Shown: in pieces, positions 9,219 to 18,012 of the stretch | Position numbering within the stretch: the first letter of the stretch is position 1 | Layout: each line of letters starts with the position of its first letter | Assembly (NCBI RefSeq): GCF_000786215.1 | Contig: NZ_JROG01000004.1 | Location: forward strand, 976,362 to 1,040,361 | DNA from: Sphingomonas sp. 35-24ZXX | Lineage (GTDB): Bacteria; Pseudomonadota; Alphaproteobacteria; Sphingomonadales; Sphingomonadaceae | Reading direction: 5' to 3' | DNA: 64,000 nt | Notes under the pieces: generated by a model | Databases searched by the model: none | What the model was told of the DNA's origin: nothing | The model's input: the letters and a program-made list of their open reading frames with translations, nothing else | Program-made: the position numbers and the translations under genes

Positions 9219-10682
9219 GTGTTTGAAGAAGCCGAAACTTTCTACGATAGCGCCCCCGGGCCGCTGGCTTCATGGGTTGCGGGCCTGGGGCTTGAACAGA
9301 CGATCGCCGGCCAGGATGCACATGCGGAACCGGCCCTGATCGTCCATCCTGCCGATGGCCTGTCGCAGCTTGCCTATCCCGATGCCACTTCCGGCCATGC
9401 GGCGGACGCCGTGGCCGCTGCTGCGCGCGCATTCGCGTCATGGTCGCAAACCAGCTGGGATCACCGCAGCGCGTTGCTGGAACGCTTTGCCGATGCGATA
9501 TGGGGTGCGCGGCAGACGCTGACCTATCTCGTCGCCGCAGAGACGGGGCGTCCGCTGCGCCGTGCATACAGCGAAATCTTCTTCTCGGTCGATTATGTCC
9601 GCACGATCGCAGCGCAGCGCCTGGCAGAGATCGATTACAGCCGGACGGGGCTTCGCGCGCGGCTCGTCCATCGGCCCCTGGGCGTCGCCGTGGCGATCGC
9701 GCCCTGGAACGGCCCGGTCATCCTCGCGGTGGCAAAGCTCGCCAACGCTTTGCTCGCAGGCGATACGCTGGTGCTGCGCCCGGCACCCCAGACGCCCTTG
9801 TCGGCCCTGTATCTGGGCATGCTGGGGCGTGACATCTTTCCACCCGGCGTGCTCAATGTTGTTACTGGCGATGCTTCGGTGGGGGCCGCGCTGGTCGAGC
9901 ATCCAGATGTGGCCAAGATCTCGTTCACCGGATCGACCGAGACGGGCCGGAAAATCGCTGCCGCCGCTGCGCCCGGGCTGAAGCGGTTGACGCTGGAACT
10001 GGGCGGCAACGATGCGGCCATCGTGCTCGCGGATGCCGACCCCGAGGCTGTGGCGAACACGGTCTATCGGATCTCGCTGGAGAATGCGGGCCAGTTCTGT
10101 GCGGCGATCAAGCGGTTGTATGTGCATGACAGCCTCTATGCCGAGATCCGCGACCGGATCAGCGCGATGGCACAAACGGCGGTTGCGGGCGCTGCGTTCC
10201 ACCCGGCAAGCACGCTGGCACCCTTGCAGAGTGCAGCGCAGCGCGCGCGCGTTCAGGGCTTTGTCGACGATGCCATCGCTCGTGGTGCCACCGCACAGGG
10301 CCCAGCGTTGACGGGCGGGGGTGAAGGCTTTTTCCTGCCGCCGATGCTGATCGAGAATTGCCGCAGCGATTTCCCGATCGTTGCGGAGGAACAGTTCGGA
10401 CCGGCGTTGCCGATCATGCCGTTCGATGATGAGGCCGAAGTTCTGAGTGCCGCCAATGCCAACCAATACGGCCTCGGCGGATCGGTCTGGAGCCGCGACG
10501 TCGACCGCGCGATCGCACTTGCCGAAAAGTTGCGGGCCGGCACCGCGTGGATCAACCAGCACGGAGCGTTTTCTGCCGCCTTGCCGATGCCGTTCGCCGG
10601 TCAGTCGGGGATCGGCATGGATTATGCGCATTTCGGGGTCGCCGAACATTCGCGCGCGATGCTGATCAACGCCAAGCTCTAG
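9219..10682 (+). CDS. NAD(P)-dependent aldehyde dehydrogenase
   Basis: 487 aa, the usual family length. The GTG at 9219 is chosen because AGGAG lies 7 nt upstream; the frame upstream to 9054 encodes a non-conserved leader. Visible family motifs are NAD-binding ISFTGSTETGRK, catalytic-base LELGGND, catalytic cysteine ENAGQFCAA, and EEQFGPALPI. It oxidises an aldehyde to an acid in the cytoplasm. Position between two catabolic clusters suggests a role on a pathway intermediate. Confidence 0.9.
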   Translation: MFEEAETFYDSAPGPLASWVAGLGLEQTIAGQDAHAEPALIVHPADGLSQLAYPDATSGHAADAVAAAARAFASWSQTSWDHRSALLERFADAIWGARQTLTYLVAAETGRPLRRAYSEIFFSVDYVRTIAAQRLAEIDYSRTGLRARLVHRPLGVAVAIAPWNGPVILAVAKLANALLAGDTLVLRPAPQTPLSALYLGMLGRDIFPPGVLNVVTGDASVGAALVEHPDVAKISFTGSTETGRKIAAAAAPGLKRLTLELGGNDAAIVLADADPEAVANTVYRISLENAGQFCAAIKRLYVHDSLYAEIRDRISAMAQTAVAGAAFHPASTLAPLQSAAQRARVQGFVDDAIARGATAQGPALTGGGEGFFLPPMLIENCRSDFPIVAEEQFGPALPIMPFDDEAEVLSAANANQYGLGGSVWSRDVDRAIALAEKLRAGTAWINQHGAFSAALPMPFAGQSGIGMDYAHFGVAEHSRAMLINAKL

Positions 10683-10779
10683 CCATTTTATCGCCAGGCG
10701 AAAACCGGCCGCCAACGCGCTCGCGCTGCCAAGGCTGGCGCAGCTAATCGTCGGCTATCAGAAAAGGAGAGTGTTGCAG

Positions 10780-11553
10780 ATGATCGCGTCTCAACGCAAC
10801 GGCCATGGCCCCAACAATCTGGGCTATCGCAAACTGTTCGGCGTGCTGGGCCCGTCGACCAACACCATCGTCCAGCCCGACTTCGACGACATGCGGCCTT
10901 ATGGTGTTACCAACCATTACAGCCGGATCGTGGTGGATGACGCACAGGCCGTTTCCAACGAAAGCTTCATGGCGGGCACGATGGAAATCAGCCGCAACAC
11001 CGCAGATGCGGTTCGCGGGGTGATGACGTGCCGTCCGGACTATCTGGTGATGGGCATGTCGGCGGTGACCTTCTATGGCGGCGCGGAAGGCGGACGGCGC
11101 TGGCGTGAGCAGATCGAATCCCTCTCTGGGGTCGGTGTGTCGACGGGCGCGGAGGCCGTGGTGGCGGCGCTCGCGGCCTATGGCAAGCCCCGCCGCGTTG
11201 CGGTGGTGTCGCCCTATTGGCCCGCCGCCAATATCGAGGTGGTCCGCTATCTCGCCGATCACGGCTACGAGACCGTGCGCGACATTCCGCTGCAGTGCGC
11301 CAGCTGGACCGCGATCGCGCAGGTGACCGAGCAGCGGCTGCGCGCGGCATTTCACGCGCTCGATGGCGATGATGTCGATGCCATCATTCAGGTGGGTACA
11401 AACCTGTCAGCAGTGCGCTTTGCCGCAGCGGCAGAGCTTTGGCTCGGCAAGCCGGTGATCGCGATCAACACCGCGACCTATTGGCATGCCCTGCGCGCCA
11501 ATCGCATCGACGACCGGATGCCCGGCTTCGGCCGCCTGCTTTCAGACTTTTGA
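10780..11553 (+). CDS. Asp/Glu racemase-fold protein, AMDase/maleate-isomerase clade, catalytic Cys absent
   Basis: 257 aa. ATG 10780 is preferred: AGGAG ends 10 nt upstream, while the GTG at 10771 is too close to it. Residues 91-100 (MGMSAVTFYG) match the arylmalonate-decarboxylase type of first active-site loop. The second loop reads IIQVGTNLS (residues 202-210), where decarboxylases and maleate isomerases carry SCGG or SCTN. Neither half therefore has the usual catalytic cysteine. It may be a distinct subfamily with other chemistry; next to an FAD hydroxylase, a role on a dicarboxylate is plausible. Confidence 0.8.
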   Translation: MIASQRNGHGPNNLGYRKLFGVLGPSTNTIVQPDFDDMRPYGVTNHYSRIVVDDAQAVSNESFMAGTMEISRNTADAVRGVMTCRPDYLVMGMSAVTFYGGAEGGRRWREQIESLSGVGVSTGAEAVVAALAAYGKPRRVAVVSPYWPAANIEVVRYLADHGYETVRDIPLQCASWTAIAQVTEQRLRAAFHALDGDDVDAIIQVGTNLSAVRFAAAAELWLGKPVIAINTATYWHALRANRIDDRMPGFGRLLSDF

Positions 11554-11604
11554 CAAATTTCCCGCCGGGCAGCCGGCGCATGGATATCATTTTGGGGCAT
11601 ATCA

Positions 11605-12816
11605 ATGGTTGAGACTACACGCAGAACGCAGGTCGTGGTGGCGGGTGCCGGTCCTGTAGGGGCCGTCGCGGCGACGTGGCTGGCCAAGCAGGGGATCGAC
11701 GTGATCCTGGCCGAAGCGGGCGCGGATGCGGCGCAGGATTTGCGCGCATCCACCTTTCACCCGCCGACGCTCGAGATGTTGAGCGAACTGGGCATCACCG
11801 ACCGCCTTGTCGAGATCGGCCTCAAGGCACCGGTCTATCACTGGCGCGACCGTGCCAGTGGCGAAACGATTGCCTTCGACCTGACCGAACTGTCCGACAT
11901 CACGCAATTTCCCTATCGGCTGCAGTGCGAGCAATATCATCTCGCCCGCATGCTGTCCGACGGGCTGGCCAATATGCGCACCGGCGAGGTGCTGTTCGAT
12001 CACCGCCTTGCCTATTTCGAACAGGACGACACCGGTGTCGATGTGTTCCTTGAAAGTCCGATGGGAATCGAGAAGGTGCGCGCCGACTATCTGATCGGTG
12101 CCGACGGGGCGAGTTCGATCGCGCGCAAGTGGCTGAATATCGAGTTCGATGGTTTCACCTATCCCGAACGATTCCTCACGCTGAGCACCGATTATCCGAT
12201 AGAACAGGCGATGCAGGGCGTGGCCTATGTCAATTATGTCTCGGATCCCGATGAATGGCTGGTGCTGCTGCGCGTTCCCAAGCTGTGGCGCGTGCTGGTG
12301 CCGGCGCAGGAGAGCGATCCACAGACATTGCTGTCCGATGCCACCAAGAACGCGGTGTTCGACCGGATCATGGGCGATGGCGCACAGGTCAGGACCGAGC
12401 ACCGGACGATCTACCGGGTGCACCAGCGCGTCGCCAAGAAATTCCGCGATGGGCGGGTGATGCTGGTCGGCGATGCGGCGCATCTCAACAACCCCTTGGG
12501 CGGCTTCGGGATGAACAGCGGTATCCACGATGCGGTCAACCTGTGCCAGAAACTGACCGTTGTGCTCGGCGGCCAGGACGCTGCTGCCGACGAACAGCTT
12601 GCGCGTTACGATCGCCAGCGCCGCACGGTCACCTATGACTTCACCCAGAGCCAGACGATCGAGAACATGGAACTGATGCGGGGTGGCCAGAGCGAGGCGC
12701 ATGAGCGCCGCCGCGACGCGCTGCGCAAGGTGGCGGCCGATCCTGCTCTGCGCCGGGCCTATCTGCTGCGCCAGGCGATGTATGAGAGCCTGGATCAGGC
12801 CGCCGCGATCGAATGA
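11605..12816 (+). CDS. FAD-dependent aromatic monooxygenase (group A type)
   Basis: 403 aa. Rossmann FAD-binding motif VVVAGAGPVGAVAATWLAKQ at residues about 9-28 and the second FAD motif LVGDAAHLNNPLGGFGMNSG near residue 290. This is the phenol/3-HPP hydroxylase branch, but it lacks the C-terminal thioredoxin-like extension seen in about 600-aa members. It would hydroxylate an aromatic or heteroaromatic ring with NAD(P)H and O2. It ends 4 bp from the convergent SDR gene. Confidence 0.88.
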   Translation: MVETTRRTQVVVAGAGPVGAVAATWLAKQGIDVILAEAGADAAQDLRASTFHPPTLEMLSELGITDRLVEIGLKAPVYHWRDRASGETIAFDLTELSDITQFPYRLQCEQYHLARMLSDGLANMRTGEVLFDHRLAYFEQDDTGVDVFLESPMGIEKVRADYLIGADGASSIARKWLNIEFDGFTYPERFLTLSTDYPIEQAMQGVAYVNYVSDPDEWLVLLRVPKLWRVLVPAQESDPQTLLSDATKNAVFDRIMGDGAQVRTEHRTIYRVHQRVAKKFRDGRVMLVGDAAHLNNPLGGFGMNSGIHDAVNLCQKLTVVLGGQDAAADEQLARYDRQRRTVTYDFTQSQTIENMELMRGGQSEAHERRRDALRKVAADPALRRAYLLRQAMYESLDQAAAIE

Positions 12817-12820
12817 AGGG

Positions 12821-13642
12821 TCAGGCGGGACGATCCCTGCCAAGATAGCGGGACAGAATGTCGCGTGGCGGGTGCTCGGCTTGCCGCGCGGCGATCTTGT
12901 CCGGTGTCAGCCAGACCAGTGTTTCGCCGTTGCGCGGCGGGCGCATCATTTCGGTCGCGATCCAGTCGGCAATCGTTTCGGGATGATCGCCGATCACGTT
13001 GACCACGGCATCGCGTGCCGCGCGTCGATCGGCTGGAACCCCAGCGTGTTCGCGGAAGAAACCTTCGGTCATCACCAGGCCCGGGCTGATTGCGCCAATG
13101 CTGTAGTCCTTGCCTTCCGCCTCGCTGGCAAGCGCGGCGGTGAGAAAGGTGAGTGCAGCCTTGCTGGTGGCATAGCCGTTCATCCCGTGCACCGGCTTGC
13201 CGTCCCAACCGGCTCCCAGCATGTTCCAGATTGCGCCTGATCCCTGGCGCTGCATCCCCTTCGCCGCGACACGGCAGGCGTTCATCGTCCCCACTAGGTT
13301 GATGTCGATCATCGTCGAGAAGGCGTCAGGCGGCAGGTCGACCAGATCCGCCCCGGTGAGCGCGAGCCCGGCATTGTTGATCCACAGGTCGATCCGCCCC
13401 ATCAGCGCGATGCCCGCGTGCCACAACTTTTCGACCGCGTCGGGATTGCGGATGTCACAGTGCATGGCGCGGATGGACGCGGATCGCGCGTCGTCCTCGC
13501 GCAGCGGGTGCGGCTTCGCTGGTCCGTCGGGCGTTCCGCCCAGAACCTGAATGTTCGATGCGGCCAGTGCGTGGGTGATCGCAGCGCCGAGGCCACGGCC
13601 TGCGCCCGTCACAACGGCGGTTTGGGGAAGGTGGTGAGCCAT
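12821..13642 (-). CDS. SDR-family oxidoreductase with atypical active site
   Basis: 273 aa from ATG 13642 (AGGA 5 nt upstream); ATG 13648 adds two residues. Cofactor motif VVTGAGRGLGAA, structural INNAGLAL, catalytic YATSK. The serine expected 13 residues before the tyrosine appears to be Ala (NMLGAG instead of NxSS), so activity may be altered. It is the last gene of the long minus-strand operon, 28 bp after the amidohydrolase. Confidence 0.85.
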   Translation of the reverse strand: MAHHLPQTAVVTGAGRGLGAAITHALAASNIQVLGGTPDGPAKPHPLREDDARSASIRAMHCDIRNPDAVEKLWHAGIALMGRIDLWINNAGLALTGADLVDLPPDAFSTMIDINLVGTMNACRVAAKGMQRQGSGAIWNMLGAGWDGKPVHGMNGYATSKAALTFLTAALASEAEGKDYSIGAISPGLVMTEGFFREHAGVPADRRAARDAVVNVIGDHPETIADWIATEMMRPPRNGETLVWLTPDKIAARQAEHPPRDILSRYLGRDRPA

Positions 13643-13670
13643 CAACATCCTGTCGAGCTTGAAGGGGGGA

Positions 13671-15131
13671 TCAGCGATAGGTCCAGCCGCGGAAGGTCTG
13701 TCCGGCGCGCCGCAAGGGCAGGGCGCCGTCGAGCCCGGCATCGCGGATCATGGCGGCGATCGCGGCCTCGCCTTCGCGGACGACCTCCATCTCGTTCCAG
13801 CGAGTCGACCGCCCATCGGCGATCAGATGGTCGCCCGCGACAAAGACATGGCGCACCTGACTGGCGCGACCGGCCCAGACCAGCGCCCCGATCCGGCGGT
13901 CTGCAGCGTGCGCGAACTCAGGCATGCCGCAATCGACGACGATGATGTCCGCAGCCTTGCCGGGCTCGATCGATCCCGACACGTCGTCGATGCACAGCGC
14001 CGCAGCGCTTCCCAGTGTCGCCATCTCGAGGACGCGCTCAGCCGTCGCCCAATGTTCGCGCGGTGGCCTCTGGCCGCCTTGGGCGACGTGCGCCTTGACT
14101 GCCATGTTCTGCGCCAGGATCGCCATGCGCATTACCTCGAACGGGTCCTGGCAATCGGTGACCAGCGGCGCGTCCGTGCCAAGACCGGGAATACTGTTGC
14201 GGGCGAAATGGTCGTGCAGCGGCAGGCCGGATCCGTCGAAGAAACGGAGCATCGGCACCAGCGCCAGCCGCGCATCGGCCTCAGCCAGCAGGTCTAACTC
14301 GTGTGGGTAAAGGTGCACGCCCTTGCCGGCATAGATCGGTTCGTCGAGCAAGCCGAATTGCGCGTAATAAGCGACCTGGCCGCCATCGAAACCGCGCGCG
14401 GCCAGGCCTGCTCCCCTGCTGTTGTCGGTCATGTCGACCCCGAAACCCGCGCCGATCGCTCGTGCACCCCGGCAGATCTGCCGCATGTCTTCGGGGTCCT
14501 CGACAAAGCTGTAATTGACGAACGAGGCCGCGACCCGGATGCGCGCACTTTCGTAAGCCATCAGCCGCTCCAACTCCGCGAGGCCCCGATCGACGGTTTC
14601 GTGACCGGCCTGCGGCACCTTGTCGGAGTTGACGATGCAACGGCACAGAAAGCCGCGCATGCCGCTGTCGGCTATGGCCTGCCAGCTGCCATCGACGCTG
14701 TCCGCGCGGACATTGGTGAAATGCTCGTCATGGGTGGCGGTATAGCCCGATTTGAGCATGTCCAGCGCGTGCAGCCGGACGATGGCATAGCTGCGCTCGG
14801 CATCCATGACCGCGCCCAGGGCAAACAGTTCGGTGATCAGGCTGCGCACTGCGGCCGGGATATCCAGCACCGGCCAGCGCTGGTCGTTATAGCCGCGAAA
14901 GATGTTCTGGATGAGATGGTTGTGGCCGTTTGCCATCCCCGGCATCACGATGGCGCCGCAAGCGTCGATCGTGGTTTGGCCGGCATGCGCCAGGGCGTGC
15001 ATCGGTCCGGTGGCCGTGATACGGCCCTGGTCGATCGCGACATAGCCTTGGGTGAAGACTGTCCGTTCCGCATCCATCGTCACGACATAGGCGTTCAACA
15101 CCAGCGTATCGACAAGGGCGGGCGGGGTCAT
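13671..15131 (-). CDS. Amidohydrolase-superfamily protein with altered metal site
   Basis: 486 aa, the length of the atrazine chlorohydrolase/guanine deaminase group. HxH is present (GHNH, residues 69-72) and the late metal Asp is present (GTDAPL, D320). By eye, the strand normally giving HxAE reads GVDMTDN (D233) and the block normally AHCVHL reads GKGVHL (K270), so two metal histidines seem replaced. It may be inactive, bind metal differently, or be a specialised hydrolase. ATGA overlap with the transporter upstream shows coupling. Confidence 0.82.
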   Translation of the reverse strand: MTPPALVDTLVLNAYVVTMDAERTVFTQGYVAIDQGRITATGPMHALAHAGQTTIDACGAIVMPGMANGHNHLIQNIFRGYNDQRWPVLDIPAAVRSLITELFALGAVMDAERSYAIVRLHALDMLKSGYTATHDEHFTNVRADSVDGSWQAIADSGMRGFLCRCIVNSDKVPQAGHETVDRGLAELERLMAYESARIRVAASFVNYSFVEDPEDMRQICRGARAIGAGFGVDMTDNSRGAGLAARGFDGGQVAYYAQFGLLDEPIYAGKGVHLYPHELDLLAEADARLALVPMLRFFDGSGLPLHDHFARNSIPGLGTDAPLVTDCQDPFEVMRMAILAQNMAVKAHVAQGGQRPPREHWATAERVLEMATLGSAAALCIDDVSGSIEPGKAADIIVVDCGMPEFAHAADRRIGALVWAGRASQVRHVFVAGDHLIADGRSTRWNEMEVVREGEAAIAAMIRDAGLDGALPLRRAGQTFRGWTYR

Positions 15132-16489
15132 GCCTCAGCTTCCCCCAGCTTGTCCGGGGAAAGATCGTAGAAGAACAGGGCGACGACGCTGACCAGCAGC
15201 AGACCCAACGGGATGAACGAGGCCAGCCAGTAGATCGCGGCGATTGCCGATGCGGGCTGTTCGATCGCCGCACCGCCTGCACCCTGGATATAGCCCGACC
15301 AGCCCAGGAGCAGTCCGGTGAGTGCCGCGCCGAGCGCAAAGGCGACTTTCTCGACGATGGTATAGACCGCTGACAGCATGCCTTCGCGTCGCAAGCCGGT
15401 GCAGCGATAATCCCATTCCATTGTATCGGGCAGCAGCGATTGGCCCAGCAGCAGCACCGCTCCGCCGAACGCGCCGAGCGCTGCGGCCCGCAGATAGACC
15501 AGCGCCACCGGCTCGCTTTCGGTGACGAAGAACCAGCTCATGTAGATCAGGCCATAGATCAGCGTGGCGGCGATGAAGCTGTCGCGCTTGCCGCGCGAAC
15601 GCGCGATGCGGACCCAGAAGGGCTGTACCGCGATCATGACCCCGTAGAACACGAGGAAATACAGACCGAGTGCATTGTCATCGAGCCTGAGCACGCGGCG
15701 GAACAGGAACGGCATCGACGCCTGGGTGACCGCCAGAGCCAGCAATTGCAGCAGCTTGACGATGATCAGGATCACGAACGGCCGGTTGGTCGCCATCGAC
15801 CGGAGCTTCGCGCCCCAGCCCGGTTGCGGCGTGTCATCGGCATCGTGAAAGGCCGCATCGCGCGTTCCGTAAAAGCTGTAGAGCGTGGCGGCGAGCACGA
15901 CTGCGGCGAGGAAGATGGACAGCGCAGTGTGCCCGGCTTGCCCGCCGCCTGCGGCCTCCATCAGCACCGGGCCGACAAAGACGGCCAGCATCGAGGCCAC
16001 CGCGACCGCTGCGACACGGAACGAGATCAGCCGCGAGCGCTCGTGGTACGAAGACGTCATCTCGGCTGGCATCGCCATATAGGGCACTGAGAACGTCGCA
16101 TAGCCGGTCGCGTACAGCAGCAACGCTGCGGTGAAGAAGACCACCGTCAGCACCGGATTGTCGAACACCGGCAGGTTGAACAGCATCAGCGCCGCCAGCG
16201 CGAGCAGCAGTCCACCAGCCAGCAGGAACGGTCGACGCCTGCCATGCCTGGACCGCAGCCTGTCGCTCGCGCCGCCAATGACCGGGTCGATGACAGCATC
16301 ATAGACCTTTGAACCGGCGATGAGGGTCCCCGCCAATGCGGCACTGATGCCGCCGTAATCGACCACATAGCGCAGCAGCAAGACGTTCACGGAATTGAAC
16401 AGCGCCGCAACGGCGATGGTGCCTACACCCCAGGCAAGGCATGTGCGAAGCGGCAGCTTCGCCGTTGCGGCGGACGATGCGGTGGTCAT
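15128..16489 (-). CDS. MFS transporter, GPH (MelB-like) family, copy 2
   Basis: 453 aa from ATG 16489; a TTG at 16501 overlapping the previous stop (TTGA) would add four residues. About 12 membrane segments; family loop SKVYDAVIDPVIGGASDR near residue 60 and the second-half motif TMEWDYRCTGLRREGMLSA. Clearly paralogous to 2731-4122. In this operon it lies beside the second methyltransferase/small-protein pair and downstream of receptor 2, a likely partner for inner-membrane import. Confidence 0.87.
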   Translation of the reverse strand: MTTASSAATAKLPLRTCLAWGVGTIAVAALFNSVNVLLLRYVVDYGGISAALAGTLIAGSKVYDAVIDPVIGGASDRLRSRHGRRRPFLLAGGLLLALAALMLFNLPVFDNPVLTVVFFTAALLLYATGYATFSVPYMAMPAEMTSSYHERSRLISFRVAAVAVASMLAVFVGPVLMEAAGGGQAGHTALSIFLAAVVLAATLYSFYGTRDAAFHDADDTPQPGWGAKLRSMATNRPFVILIIVKLLQLLALAVTQASMPFLFRRVLRLDDNALGLYFLVFYGVMIAVQPFWVRIARSRGKRDSFIAATLIYGLIYMSWFFVTESEPVALVYLRAAALGAFGGAVLLLGQSLLPDTMEWDYRCTGLRREGMLSAVYTIVEKVAFALGAALTGLLLGWSGYIQGAGGAAIEQPASAIAAIYWLASFIPLGLLLVSVVALFFYDLSPDKLGEAEA

Positions 16490-16497
16490 CCCGCTCG

Positions 16498-16824
16498 TCA
16501 AGCGTCTGCATCTAGATGCGCGGGGACGGCCAGCCCGGCACGCTGCAGGATGTCTGCCACGCTGCGGCGAACGCCCGCGATCGGGGCGCCGGTCACGAGA
16601 CTGGCAAACCGGTCGCGTTCTGCGGTGATCGCGGCGGCCAGTTCTGCAGGCGGCGTGAAATTGTCGATATCCTCACTCGTGATCGACCCTTTGGTCGCGA
16701 GCAGATATTCGGTGACGATCTGGCGATCGCGCATGATCCAGACCTCTGATGTCAGCGCCATCACCATGCGGGCGACGTCCGTCACGCTTTGCGGACCCAG
16801 ATAGTCGTGTCCGGTGCTGCTCAT
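16498..16824 (-). CDS. Small conserved partner protein 2 (about 100 aa, module protein)
   Basis: 108 aa, ATGA-coupled to the methyltransferase upstream and overlapping the GPH transporter's possible TTG start. Soluble and helical, no signal peptide. The stretch ARMVMALTSEVWIMRDRQI through DIDNFTPP parallels MVTALAAQLAATRERL through EIEAFVPD in the 6037-6345 protein. Its constant pairing with a long methyltransferase suggests a subunit or substrate-handling partner. Function unknown. Confidence 0.75.
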   Translation of the reverse strand: MSSTGHDYLGPQSVTDVARMVMALTSEVWIMRDRQIVTEYLLATKGSITSEDIDNFTPPAELAAAITAERDRFASLVTGAPIAGVRRSVADILQRAGLAVPAHLDADA

Positions 16825-17984
16825 CGTACTGCCTCCGTCAGGGGTTTGCGGGCGCGGGTGATCCAGGGGTACTGGCCCTGACCCAGGCCGTAGGACTCGA
16901 TCGCCTCGAAGCCGGTTTCGGCGAGCATGTCGTCGATGCTGTCATGCAGCACGGCCGAGAAGAATGGTTCTTCACGGTGATCGGTGTCCCAGTCGAGAAT
17001 GACCGCATGGAACAGGTCGACCGCGCGGAAGGGGGGTGGATCGGAGATGACGATATCCGCACCCGGCTTCATGATGCGGAACATCTCGGCGAGCAGCTTG
17101 CGGTTGGCCTTGGGCGGGAGCTCGTGATGCAGAGCGTAGGTGATCACGCCGTCAAAGCTGTCATCGGGCTCGCGGGTGTCATGCGCGGCGTCGGCCTGGC
17201 GCAGGTGCACGGCAAAGCCCTGACGCGATGCCATCTTTCGCCCGTTCTTCAGCAGCAGCACCGAAAGGTCCGAGCCATGCAGTTCGGCATCGGGGAACAC
17301 GGTGTGCAATGCCTTGAGCGTCGAAACCCCGCCGCATCCCGGTTCGTAGATCTTGCCGTAATGGCTCTTGGGAAACTGTGCGACGGTCTTGAGCCGCTGC
17401 TGGGTGATGTCGTCACCCACGCCGACGGCGGCATAGCCGCCGTGGCGAAAGACCATCGGCCCCACGCCAAAGGCGAACAATGCGCCATAAAGATCGTAGC
17501 CGTCCCAGCCACCAGGCTCGAGATGCCATTCGATCCGGTCGTAATATTTGGGGATATCGATGCGATCGGGCAGGTCGAGCGACCCCAGAGCATCGGCCTG
17601 ACCCTGCTTAGCATCGAAGGCCTCGAACTGCGCGCGGCGCTCCTCGATGGCGGGAATGCCGCGGTTGAAATTCTCCTCGGCGACATAGCGCTGCAGGAAG
17701 CGTTCGAGCCGGTACACATTGTCGCGTTCGCACAAGGTCTTGGCGCGCTGGATTCGCTCTCGGGTGGTGAGATCGGGGGAGCTGGACGCGTGATCCTGGG
17801 CAAGCGCGTGACCTTCCGCATCGTTGGCAAACCGCTCCGCCGCGATCGGGCGGAGTGTTCCGGACGAGAATTTCTGGATCGATCCCAGCAGCTCCAGCCC
17901 CGAACGCCCTCGCTGCGAAAGCGAGAAGGTGGGGATCGAGCCTGCAGCCAGGCTGCTGTCGTCAAGACGGGTAAGGAAGGTCAC
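16821..17984 (-). CDS. Long class I SAM-dependent methyltransferase 2
   Basis: 387 aa, GTG start. Methyltransferase core in the second half: IYEPGCGGVSTLKAL (motif I, about residue 211), HGSDLS (acidic loop), FDGVITYALHHELPP and MKPGADIVISDPPP. The first 150-200 residues form the same kind of extra region as in the 6342-7463 protein, with HLEPGGWDGYD matching HLMPGGYDEDDG and HGGYAAVGVGDD in the place of GRNGGFLNDRRG. It lies between receptor 2 and the small protein. Acceptor unknown. Confidence 0.86.
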   Translation of the reverse strand: MTFLTRLDDSSLAAGSIPTFSLSQRGRSGLELLGSIQKFSSGTLRPIAAERFANDAEGHALAQDHASSSPDLTTRERIQRAKTLCERDNVYRLERFLQRYVAEENFNRGIPAIEERRAQFEAFDAKQGQADALGSLDLPDRIDIPKYYDRIEWHLEPGGWDGYDLYGALFAFGVGPMVFRHGGYAAVGVGDDITQQRLKTVAQFPKSHYGKIYEPGCGGVSTLKALHTVFPDAELHGSDLSVLLLKNGRKMASRQGFAVHLRQADAAHDTREPDDSFDGVITYALHHELPPKANRKLLAEMFRIMKPGADIVISDPPPFRAVDLFHAVILDWDTDHREEPFFSAVLHDSIDDMLAETGFEAIESYGLGQGQYPWITRARKPLTEAVR

Positions 17985-18012
17985 GTTGGCTTACTCCAAT
18001 TTGTCGGTCGGC

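Noticed and set aside
11580..11604. GATATC...CATATCAA before the FAD monooxygenase as a fourth regulon motif
   Set aside because: Arms do not match TTGATATA-N8-ACAATT in sequence or spacing.
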